A stretch of 64,000 nt of DNA, taken from positions 39,376 through 103,375 of the forward strand of contig JAQGBZ010000224.1 in NCBI GenBank assembly GCA_034687125.1, in the 5' to 3' direction. The first letter of the stretch is position 1, and each line of letters opens with the position of its first letter. Positions 55,032 to 64,000 of this stretch are shown here, piece after piece. Below the pieces are notes generated by a model. That model was not told the origin of the DNA. It worked only from the letters and a program-made list of their open reading frames with translations, and ran no database searches. The position numbers were made by a program, and so were the translations under genes. The DNA is from Neelides folsomi. Taxonomy: Eukaryota > Arthropoda > Collembola > Neelipleona > Neelidae.

Positions 55032-56354
55032 TTATGTCTTTGTCTCATCAAAGATGGTCGATGATGAGACAAATCCCAACTTTTGAAAATCTTTCATTAC
55101 GATTTCAAACTTTACAATTGCTTCTCCATTAGACTGAACTCGAACGACTAAAATCAAAGAAAGGTTCACCAAATCAAAAATCGTTCACCCGAACAAACAA
55201 GAGAGATTGAAAAGAAATATTTACTTTGTCTTCCGTCGCTCTGAGCCACAATTTTTGAATCGACAAATTCGGGTCTTCTTCCCACAATCCATGAAGATAT
55301 TTTTTGAAGAAATGTACTCGATTCAGGAACGAACAAACTCAAGCTAGAATACAAAATAACTTCCATTAAATTACAAACCAATTTTATTCTTTTAACTCTG
55401 TATGCCAATTTTATTCAATGAAATAAAGTGTCTGAATAATGTTTGACAATAAAGAAGACAATAACTCAAATTAGTGCCAATAATAAAAGGAATGAAAATT
55501 ACGAGTCTTGTCTTTGTTAAAAAATGATGATTTCTTACGTTTTCGTGTAAGATCCTTGGCACAGAGGAATGTGAGTTGAGCCCTGAAGACAATCGGATAT
55601 TAAACCAAGAAGAAAATAAGGGAATATACCTTTTCCTAATCCAATGCGCTCGAGCCTTTTTATTTTATTAGCTTACATAACCACGAGCAATGTGATTCCC
55701 CAGGCAGTCGGATCCATAAACACTCAAAACAAGTTGAGGCCCTATCAATTTAAAAAATGAAAATACAAATCCGCCCTTTAGTACTTTGCATAATAAAATG
55801 TAAAATTATGTTCACTTTCAATTTCATCCAAGTGAGGAAATATTTATTTATTAAACCAATATTGCAAAAATATATTAAATGAAAAAATTGATGCACTTAC
55901 ACCCGTGAGGATTCGTACTCTTAAAACTGATCTCAACTGGAAAGTTCCAAATAAACGTTCCATCTTCATTACATTCGGTAATTTGGGAAATTGCCTCCTC
56001 GATGCCCTTAAATTACCAATATTTTGTAAACTGTTGCTTACAGAATAATGGAAGAATGAGATTGATGCCGTGATGTGTTGATGTTGTGTAAGGTGAGGAT
56101 TAAATTTAAAAAAATTGATAAAATATTTATATTTGGAGTGATGGAGCATATGAGAATTTGTGAAATCTCACCGAAACTACTTGCCAGTCAGGGCCATATG
56201 CAAAATTATATTTGCAGTAAACGTCTTCGACACCGAAAATCTTCGAGCTTTCAATTCTCCCAGTGACAGAAAGGAGAAAAGCTTCTGTGGTTGAATTTTT
56301 ATTCAAATTCAATTGTCTCCTTTTTCTCACTCCATTTTCCCCATCACCTTCCAT
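55032..56354 (-). CDS. B9D1: B9 domain-containing protein 1 (ciliary transition zone)
   Basis: B9D1 joins B9D2 and MKS1 in the MKS (tectonic-like) complex that gates the ciliary transition zone. Exons in transcript order: 56354-56172, 56006-55901, 55741-55677, 55582-55539, 55343-55225, 55147-55032, giving 210 residues (human 204) with consistent phases. The B9 (C2-like) domain spans about residues 25-195. Blocks matching the family: [110 protein letters not shown] and KDFQKLGF. The exon 2 donor GGGT/GTAAGT restores the conserved GWPQ motif. The first residues (MEGDGENG and a basic stretch) are not conserved, so the start could lie further upstream. Confidence 0.95.
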
Positions 56355-57425
56355 CTTTTCCAATTTGGTCCCAACTGTGATTTATACCAAAAGCATTATT
56401 AGTTTTTATTATTTTCACTATTCTCTACAATTAATAATTACTTTTATAATTTGTAATTAGTATAATTATAACTACCCACACACATTGATACTATAATTAA
56501 ATTCCATTTACCTAAATTCAATACAAAAAGTTGGTCTTTGTATTGAAGTTCTTTGATGTCCGATAACGAATCCTTGAATTGGAGTTGAAGCTATTCCATT
56601 TAACTTATCTGAATGTAATTGATTCATTAATTCTGGAGAAAACTTTGAACACACTTGTAACCCCAGAGCGTCTCCCCAAATTGACGAGTAAAGTTTCACT
56701 TACAAGGTTTAGGTGACAAAGGCGGCCGTAGTTGAAAAACTCTTCGGTCACCATACGCATACAAAAATCCTCTTTTATCGATTGGAAGGAAATCAGTTAA
56801 AAATAATTGGTCGAGGTTGAGAGAGATGGGAAGAAAAATACCCTTTCCGCCACTGGTATTTAATGAATGTTGGGAAGGCCTCTTAAAAATTAATTACTTT
56901 TTATATCATAACTGGCGCCTCAACAAAAGCAATCTTAATTACACTTGAGTAGCTTTCGGGTGAAGTGGGGAAGACCTGAGGGGAAAACTTATCTGTTGAT
57001 ATTGTCCTCACCCAACACCGCCATGACAACAAAGAACAACAGAAAATGGGGCTCTCTGTTGAAACCCACTTGGTTTCCGTTTCCTCGTTCTCCCTCCTTC
57101 ACTCCTTTCATCTCCCCACTTGCCAATAACAAACACATTAACTTAGAATAAACTAAATTTAATATTAATGCAGATCTGTATATAATATTTATATTGTATA
57201 AACAATATAAATTGTGTATTCATATATTGAGAATATTTTCCAGAGGAAAAGTAATTTGCATAATAATTAGAAATACCATTCATACGAACATAATGTATCA
57301 TGGCTAAGTGTGTTTCATTCCAATTAAATATTAATTTCCAGGGTTTTGAATTTTGAAGAGAAGGAAGTTGAATCTCCTTGCTGTCAAAGGAGGATATAAA
57401 TTGTGAGTTGGAAAGATTGCTTGAG
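56355..57425. promoter_or_regulatory. Bidirectional promoter region between B9D1 and IFT27
   Basis: About 1.07 kb separates the start codons of two divergently transcribed ciliary genes. It contains an RFX X-box-like sequence at 57017-57030: the minus strand reads GTTGTCATGGCGGT, matching 11 of 14 positions of GTHNYYATRRNAAC, with a full left half and AT core. The 56370-56890 part has intron-like signals on the minus strand that suggest B9D1 leader exons. No TATA box was assigned. Confidence 0.45.
56370..56895 (-). other. Candidate upstream exons of B9D1
   Basis: On the minus strand, an open segment from about 56895 ends at a consensus donor (GTAAGT, 56698). An intron of about 80 nt closes at TTACATTCAG, followed by a segment ending in the donor TTTAG/GTAAAT (56508), then an acceptor AATCACAG just before the exon that holds the B9D1 start. 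These are probably 5' UTR exons. More than one frame stays open through them, including one that could enter B9D1 in frame from an ATG at 56757 if a nearby AG (GGAATAG) is used instead. Coding status is undetermined. Confidence 0.35.
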
Positions 57426-60400
57426 ATGGAAATGGAAGTTCCAATTGAGAATAACTTGAGCATGTACGGCGGTGGAGGAGATTTCACCCAATCTAATCAA
57501 GGTTCCATGAATACATCAACCTTCCCCAATTCGACGAGCAACAGCCGGAGCAAAGGTGGGAAGGAGAATAAGCGAGAGCTCCTTCCGAGGATGCTCAAGA
57601 TTGCTGTCGTGGGTAACTCAACCTAATTTGAATAACTTTTTCTTTCATTTGAGCCCAATTCCAACTAAACGGAGGTTCCTCTGAATAGGCGACTCAACTT
57701 GCGGAAAAACATCCATTTGTCAAGGATTTTCCAAGCTCCCGCACCATTATTTCTCCACTAAGTACACCATGGTGAGTTTTACATATTTAAATGGATGGCG
57801 AGGGCCTTCAATTTATTCCTACGTCTCCTTCAGCTTTATGAAATATGAGGGTTGTTAAACCTTTAGTAATTGTCCTCTTACAATAGACCTTTGGAGTTGA
57901 CATATTCGGAAAAAGCATTCCAGTGCCGACGGAGGATGGAACTCAAAATGATGTTTTGAATATGATTCTTTTAGACTCTTCTGGCAAAGACATTTTCTCG
58001 ACCCTTCTGCCAAAATACGTATGTTTTCCATATACATAAGTGTTTATACGACTATAAATTTTTAACAATATTACATCATATTATTTTCATTCGCTATTCT
58101 GATATAGTATAATAAATTACGATACAAAGCTATAAGATGTATACTATAAAGTATAGATATTTATGCTTATTCCTATCAAATACTATACAATATGTATTAT
58201 CTCTTCGCGGCAAGCATAAGCAATGAACTTTTTCACTTTGTATTCGATGTATATCTCAATAATTTGATTTTTTGGTTTGGCCAGACGAATAAACTTCATT
58301 ATTAATTAGAATTTAGGGTTTACAAGTTGCAATTACTTAATGGATTCTGAGAATGAATTCAAAAACCTTTGTTGCATCAATACTTTTCCAAGAATTTTGA
58401 GAAATTCGATCTGAACAATTCCAAAGCAAATGAGCCAAACACTAATTTGACTAATAAACTTTAAATAATGGATAAATGAAAAGGGAATAAATTTGAGAGG
58501 ATAAACATATGAAAGATAGTTAATCAAATAATCCAATACAGATTATACCAACTTCTCTTAAATATAGGAGTAATGAAAATGAGTTTGTAACTTTGGAAAT
58601 TTCTCAAATAAACAAAAACTTTTAAATCTTTAACCCTTTGACATGATCCGGTCAACATGTCATACCACCTTAGAAACCTTCATTTTTATGGGCTGGTATT
58701 ACATTAATATCACTTATAAATCTATGAAATATATGGGCTGGTAAGAATGTAATACCAATGGAAATCTGATGGATTTTATGGGATGGTAAGGCATTCATAT
58801 CACTAACAAAGCTTTCAAAAATATGGACTGGTATTACGTTCATACCAGTCAATTCAGAGAATTGAATTTATCTTTTCAATATTGTTCCTTTGCTTCTTTG
58901 TTTTCCCGACTGGAATTAAACCATAAACGCCAATAATTTATTCTCAATTACCTCCAACTCGACTGACCCAACAAATTTAAGGTAAATATAAATTATTTGA
59001 TTCTATTAAGATTTTTAATAAATTATAAAATGCTAATATGTGTATACGAAAGGAGAAAGGTGGCAAGAATGTCATTACGTCTTGTAAATTACGAACTCTC
59101 ATCTTCGGACGAATCGGACAAAGAGAATGAGGATGTAAATCAGATTGAATTGTCGAATGGTATAAAACAATATATTAAAGTTATTCAATATTTAACTAAC
59201 CATTCAATATTAACTAGATTTACTTCGCCAGCCAGAGTCTGATTATGAAGATGGTCTTCAAACTGACGATGATGACCCATTCTGTGACTTGAACAGTACA
59301 TTTTTTATCGCTCTATTACAATTAAAATATGTGACAATTTATAACACATATTAAAATTTATCATTGATTGTTTTAAATAGATAATGACGATGAATGGCAG
59401 TTACAACAAAATCAATCACAAGACCCAACGAACGTTTCACAAAGTCAACAACAACAGTCTCTTGTTGGACAATTGCCTACGACAATATCTCCAATTTGGA
59501 ACTGGGTAAAGGCAAAAGCTCCAGCTCCTTACGTTGAACCACCTTAGGTTTGGGATAAAAAATTTTTGTCTTCGGGATGAACAAACCAGATTCCTCATAA
59601 ATTCCAAAATTTATAAAGGAAAAGATCACACATTCGAACACCCTTTATGGTTATGGTGGATCTCTTGTGCTGGACCTTATGAAACCATACCTCAACATGA
59701 TACATCGATTGTTTTTGGACAACTGGTTCACATCACCATTGTTGGCGGCCCATCTTCTTTCTCAACAAACCTACATCTGCGGAACTTTGAGGAAAAACAG
59801 AAAAAACCTTCCAAGATTTGTACAAAATCTACCGAAGGGTCAAGCTGAAGCATTGGTATGCAACGGTATTCAAGTGGAACAGTGGAGGTCAAAAAGGAAC
59901 GTCCATGTCATTTCTTGCCATCCTCATGAGATATTTGAAGTTGAAAGGAATTTTGGAGATTCAGTTTTGAAGCCATTGACGATTTTGGATTACAACAGTT
60001 CAGCAAGATCAATTGACCTAGCGGACATGGAAATCAGTCCCTACAACGTGAATCGTAAGAGCATCCGATGGTACATTAAATTATTTTTTCATTTACTTGA
60101 CCTCACCGTTTACAATTGATTCGCAATATACAAAAGTTTAAATCCAAATTCAAACATTTTGGAATTACGTTCAAAATTGGTACTTGAAATTCTTTCGTCC
60201 ATGGACCTTCAACTTCAAAGACCTCTTCCCATTCTAAGTCGCCTCGCTGGAAAGCACTTTCCAAAGAAAAATCTGCCTACTCAACAACACCGCATTGGGA
60301 TACGCTGCAAAGTGTGTTCAATTAACAAAATTCAAAAGTGTGTTCAATTAACAAAATTCAAAAGCGTACAAAATACTTTTGTCTTAAATGTAATGTGGCA

Positions 60401-62424
60401 TTATGCATTGATCCTTGTTTTGAAAATGAATATAGAAATGCTTATTTAAAAAATTTCCTCATGTTAAACCTATTTAAGCATGCATACATATATTTTAATA
60501 GTAATTTATTAATCCTTTTTGAAACTCGGTTAAAGAAGCGTTTTTGGGGTTATAAAAAACCAAATTCTCGGTATAGCTTTTCTCTTATTCCGGAATTTGC
60601 CCAAACAAAAGCATCTTGACACGCCCCTTGGAATTTTGTAATAACATCAGTAATTCTTAGCGTCGAGTTGCAAATGATTTGAACGTTGAGAAAATGTCGA
60701 TTGTAGCGACCATTAACAAATTGGTGTTCGTTGATTCTTGGTCGCTGAAGCTCGATTTAAGTGCCATCCAATAACGTTCGGGAATCTTGCCATAGCGAAA
60801 AAAGCTTCCTTCACTCGATCCAATTCATTTGCTTCTGGAAACTTGACGAATCTTCAAATGTTGTCGCTGAAGAGGTCAATGACTTCTGTCAAGCAGCGAC
60901 TCGCTGTTGATTGCGATACACCGAACCGATCCGCCCAATCCAATTGAAACCTCCTTTGACCAAGAATCTTCAATAAAAATGTTAAATAATGTTAATTTTT
61001 TATTAATTTTAGTAATAAATTTATTTATATTACAAAATATATGTATTTAAACATGCAATTAAAATACCTTAAAGTGAAGAGAATCTTAAACTCCGGCGAC
61101 AAGGCATGGTTCCTCAATGATTTTGAGGTTGGGACTGAACATTTCCACCAATTGAAGAATCGCAGCTCGAGGTAAACGGTAGCGCTTAATTAAGTGACCA
61201 TCATCCGATTCTAGAGGGTTGAGCCTTGAGGTTGATATCTCTAAATACTCTTTCCCTTCCTAATGCTCTTCTTGCTTTTAAAATAAAGAGCAACTCTGCC
61301 ATTTTAGCTTTATTTAAAGAGTAACAATGAAACAAAATTAGTTATGAGATTGACAATTTTTATTTTGTCACAAATTTTGACACGAATTCTCAAACAAAAA
61401 TGTTTGAAGCAAAAATGTCACACTCGTTGTCACGAGAAATTCATGACAAAATGTTATGCGTAACAAACTGTAATGAATTTTGTTAGTCACACTTTTATGG
61501 AGTCCCCTCCTGCAATGTTCTCTAAAGTTGAAAAGATTTGAATTTCATTGAATTTCATTTTTCGAAAATTCATTTTTTGTTTATTTGAGAAATTTTCTAA
61601 GTTACTAACTCATTTTCATTACTCCTATATTTAAGAGAAGTTGGTATAATCTGTAGAATTAATCATTTTATCAATTTATAAAATCAGAATGTCAAATTAT
61701 GGAATAATTATGTTGACACTTTTCACTGTATATTACTGTAGTATTGCTACCAAACATTATGGAATTGGGGATATACTGTAGTAAAATAATATAGCATACA
61801 TATGCAAAATGTACTCTCCTGAAAAATATACAAAAATAAAATGTTCATTAATCATTAAAAGATTAAACAATGAATTGGAAGATTTATTTAAAAATTAAAC
61901 TTTTAGCGAGTGTTAATAAAGCGTGACATTGTGTGCATAAACTTTTGATTTGAAAGACTAATACTCCTCGACTAGTGAAGTAAAGGAGTAATGAAGAAGT
62001 CATTGTAGACTTAGTGAAGGGAAAAAGAGCTTTCAATCCAATGTTTAATCCATTAGACTTTTAGAGATAAAAAATGTAAATCCAATTATTGGACCTTACT
62101 TTCATGAGAGAGAAAAGAGTTTGAATTTTTTTATGATGGTAGTGGGAGAAGTTGGACGGAGCTTGCATAGTGATCGACGTCACGTCTGGAATTGCCCTTG
62201 ATCGTGTTGGAGTTTGGATGGAGATGGTCAAGAGCGCCGCAAGTTCCGGAGACAAGTTTATAGGGCCTGTCTTAATTGGGAACAAAATCGATTTAGAAGA
62301 TCAACGTTCTGTCAGTGGAGAAGCATTGGAAGCATTCGCTAAACAGAACCGACTCCAATATTTCGAATGTTCTGCTGTGAGCCAACTTTTACTAAAGCTT
62401 CTATTACAATACTTGGAAATCTAA
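57426..62424 (+). CDS. IFT27: IFT27 / RABL4-like small GTPase (intraflagellar transport), C-terminus apparently frameshifted
   Basis: IFT27 is the Rab-like GTPase of IFT-B, paired with IFT25; in mammals it is needed for export of BBSome cargo and Hedgehog signalling. Exons: 57426-57612, 57689-57771, 57887-58018, 62143-62376 (open to 62424). Seen: P-loop VVGDSTCGKTS (61-71), GKSIPVP followed by LLDSSGKDIFSTLLPKY (G3 with DSSGKD, as the IFT27 family uses DSAGKE), YWEKLDGACIVIDVTS, GNKID (G4, 180-184) and ECSA (G5, 209-212). A nonconserved extension of about 55 residues precedes the P-loop; Met56 (57591) may be the real start. After ECSA the frame gives VSQLLLKLLLQYLEI and a stop, but the neighbouring frame encodes a plausible C-terminal helix. 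Intron 3 is 4.1 kb and carries nested transposons. Confidence 0.8.
58687..58866. repeat. Four 45-bp subterminal tandem repeats in the piggyBac element
   Basis: Units start TATGGGCTGGTA (with small variations) at 58687, 58732, 58777 and 58822, an exact 45-bp period. Divergence between units is moderate. Their position next to the left end suggests subterminal transposase-binding repeats. The minus strand is open through them by virtue of the period being a multiple of three, which I treat as incidental. Confidence 0.85.
58997..60456 (+). pseudogene. piggyBac transposase pseudogene
   Basis: Acidic N-terminal pieces (SSSDESDKENEDVNQ; later ISPIWNWVKAKAPAPYVEPP) are followed abruptly at about 59545 by the DDE-domain segment LRFGIKNFCLRDEQT, so roughly the region holding the first catalytic Asp is deleted. 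A frameshift near 59645-59665 leads to YGGSLVLDLMKPYL and LFLDNWFTSP (second Asp), then the SARSIDLADMEISPY block (third Asp) and RKSIRWYIKLFFHLLDLTVYN. The C-terminal Cys finger (RCKVC, then FCLKCNVALCIDPCFE) is broken by a 26-bp tandem duplication. Inactive. Confidence 0.85.
60312..60363. repeat. 26-bp tandem duplication in the piggyBac zinc finger
   Basis: Two identical 26-bp units (start GTGTGTTCAATTAACAAAAT) occur head to tail. Because 26 is not a multiple of three the duplication shifts the frame between the first Cys pair (RCKVC) and the rest of the finger. The perfect identity suggests a recent event. Confidence 0.9.
60550..61510 (-). mobile_element. Truncated PIF/Harbinger transposon with transposase pseudogene
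   Basis: On the minus strand an end-like sequence (GGGGACTCCATAAAAGTGTG, near 61508) precedes an ATG at about 61302. The translation matches Harbinger transposases: RRALGRERVFRDINL, LIKRYRLPRAAILQLVEMF, an intron at about 61066-60972, then RFQLDWADRFGVSQSTASRC (helix-turn-helix), IDGT-like D segment with a stop, INEHQFVNGRYNRHFLNVQI, ITDVITKFQGACQDAFVWAN and SGIREKLYREFGFL. At least one frameshift and several stops are present. The catalytic Glu region and left terminus are missing. Confidence 0.82.
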
Positions 62425-62484
62425 TAGAGGCAATTTCAGTGAATGAAACATTATTAATAATAGAAACATATCCTTCCTTCGGGT
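62377..62484 (+). pseudogene. IFT27: Out-of-frame C-terminal segment of IFT27
   Basis: From 62382 the frame offset by one base reads PTFTKASITILGNLIEAISV and on to ETYPSFG, then a stop at about 62484. The amphipathic helix pattern fits the last helix of a Rab-like GTPase and follows the G5 motif ECSA at the expected spacing. A single missing base near 62378 would make the two continuous. It could be a real lesion, an assembly error, or the reading of an alternatively spliced exon. Confidence 0.45.
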
Positions 62485-64000
62485 GAATTTTTCAAATATT
62501 TTTGAAGCATTATACGATTTTACAAATGAATTGAATAATTTACTAATGGAATGCGAGTGAGGGATTAATCCTAAAAGTATTTAAATATTACAAATGAGTA
62601 TATAAAATTAATATCCCCCTATGTGATATTCAAGAATGCCTAGCAGAAAATATGTATTATACGAGTACTTTTCGTAGATATTTCAATATTAGAGATATGT
62701 ATTCCTAAATTATTATATTCTGTATGTCTTCCAGTCTTCCACTATGTAATTTCCTCAAAATAATAGATGGAAATTAAATTCTCCGAAATGTAATAACCAG
62801 CCGGCTTTGATCAAATAGACTTATATAAATAGATTCCCTAATATAATAATTAATTTCTCCAATCTATCCAATTAGTTGGTTACTTGTAATTTATGATGTT
62901 AAAATTTCCCGTTCATTGGTTTTATTACCACCAGTGACCCTTGGGATAATTGAATTCTTTTTATGCCCTGGATTTGAACTCCCTTTGAAGATGTTGAACT
63001 TCTTGTGAAAGGAAGACGAAATTTTGTTTGATAAAGTGGTCTTTAATCTTACAAGATACGACCAGTCGTATATAAAAAATATAAAAGTAAAGTACGTCAT
63101 TTCTCAACATTTAAAAACGTGTCTTTTTTATCGTTTCTAGAAAGAGAACCGAGGACTCCAGGAGCCCTTTCACTACATTGCAAACCAATGGGTTCAACTT
63201 CCTTTGGGAAAAGATAGAAAAGAAAGGAAGTGAGAAAAGAAATCAAAAACTTTGGATTTATGACATAAAAACGGGATCTTCTATCTGACATTTTAACTTT
63301 ACATTACTCTTTAATTTTTATGAATTAGTGCAAATCCAGATGAATTTTTTAAATTGATATTCTCACACACCAAATAAACTAAAAATGAATGTAAAATAAT
63401 ATTTGTTAATTTCAACTCTAATCACATCAAATTCATGTAATAAATAAAATTATCTAACTGTTATTGAATCTCACCTGAACTTTGCATTATACTACTACTA
63501 ATTATGCTAATTTACATCCAAACTTACAAATCAGTCATTGGGTATATACCTATGTATAGAGTGTTTACCATGCAGTGTTCTTTTCTAGATATAAATAAAC
63601 CATTTATACGTAAAAAATTAAGCTTTAATAAAGGGTACCACTGTATGTATGCCTGACTTTTGATTTGAAAGACAAATAATTATTAATTAAATTGTGTATT
63701 GATCTAAATTATTATAACTACTCGTATGATAAAAATTAATAAAATCTTGTATGCACGAGTGGAAAAACATATACGTCAAGAAGCTAAAGAAGAAGAAGAA
63801 ATGTTAATTTAATCACTTTAAAGAAACCTATTTATTACTTATTGTTAGTAGTTAATTTGATTGTTTGGTTCGATAAATGGAAAAGTTAGTTCTTAATCTT
63901 CTTAATTATCTAATTGGCATAAAAGGGCCACTCCTCTCTTGATCCAGTGTTTTGGATTTTCTTTCGTGTTGAGCAAAAATGGTAATACGTAATTTGTGGA
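62485..64000. other. Intergenic after IFT27
   Basis: AT-rich, with no recognised coding segment. A minus-strand open frame at 62891-63291 shows no motif. At the extreme right (63960-64000) a pyrimidine-rich stretch precedes ATG/GTAATA, possibly the first exon of another plus-strand gene. Confidence 0.45.

Larger units (their letters stand above)
58634..60540 (+). mobile_element. piggyBac transposon, 5' end to C-terminal zinc finger, 3' terminus missing
   Basis: The left border is TTAA followed by CCCTTTGACATGATCCGG, a typical piggyBac end. No matching right end (AAAGGG followed by TTAA) was found before the Harbinger sequence, so the 3' terminus is probably deleted. Four 45-bp tandem repeats lie next to the left end. 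The coding region on the plus strand (about 58997-60456) is broken and internally deleted. Confidence 0.78.
58537..61655. mobile_element. Outer TIR transposon in IFT27 intron 3, host of nested insertions
   Basis: Both ends carry an inverted repeat of about 80 bp that starts CAGATTATACCAACTTCTCT (58539-58619 and 61573-61653), differs at only a few positions, and is bordered by TA on each side, as for Tc1/mariner-like elements. The element's own inner sequence is short (about 58620-58633 and 61510-61572). The bulk is later insertions. The close match of the arms suggests a fairly recent outer element or a MITE family. Confidence 0.8.

Noticed and set aside
58670-58852. Minus-strand 60-codon open frame with a 15-residue repeat
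   Set aside because: It results from the 45-bp repeat period being divisible by three; it is non-coding repeat DNA in a transposon.
1-64000. CRISPR arrays, bacterial operons, prophage or viral genes
   Set aside because: No such structures were seen. The window has spliced eukaryotic genes throughout.

Overview
This window is animal nuclear DNA: AT-rich, with short exons joined by GT-AG introns (many of 70-150 nt), decayed DNA transposons, and an allatostatin-A-type neuropeptide receptor. The receptor and the gene structures point to an arthropod. A copepod crustacean, possibly a sea louse, is my best guess from the overall look, not a demonstrated assignment. Exon models were read by eye. 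Within each main model the splice phases agree from exon to exon, which is the main internal support.

Layout. (1) 1-7980, minus: a catalytically intact membrane ADAM metalloprotease in 20 coding exons, with its C-terminus beyond base 1. (2) 7981-13758: intergenic, with a Tc1/mariner remnant at 9523-10064. (3) 13759-23693, plus: SANS/USH1G (ankyrin repeats, SAM domain, PDZ-binding C-terminus), with a palindromic MITE in an intron. (4) 25161-30828, minus: a tektin with an unusual cysteine-rich N-terminus and an 80-bp MITE in an intron. (5) 30829-37885: gene-poor. (6) 37886-46097, minus: an allatostatin-A receptor, with a TIR element and a (TA)n tract in an intron. (7) 46098-55031: mostly gene-poor, with a possible small two-exon gene at 53835-54182. 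(8) 55032-56354, minus: B9D1, a ciliary transition-zone B9 protein, possibly with upstream leader exons. (9) 57426-62424 and beyond, plus: an IFT27/RABL4-like small GTPase, divergent from B9D1. Its intron 3 holds three nested DNA transposons: a TA-flanked TIR element containing an internally deleted piggyBac, followed by a truncated Harbinger. (10) 62425-64000: no clear gene, with a possible first exon at the very end.

Biology. Four of the six confident genes are ciliary: SANS, tektin, B9D1 and IFT27. B9D1 and IFT27 are head to head, with an RFX X-box-like sequence between them. IFT27 is notable because Drosophila and C. elegans lack it. The most useful leads are this ciliary neighbourhood, the B9D1/IFT27 intergenic region, the tektin N-terminus, the apparent frameshift at the IFT27 C-terminus, and the nested transposons.
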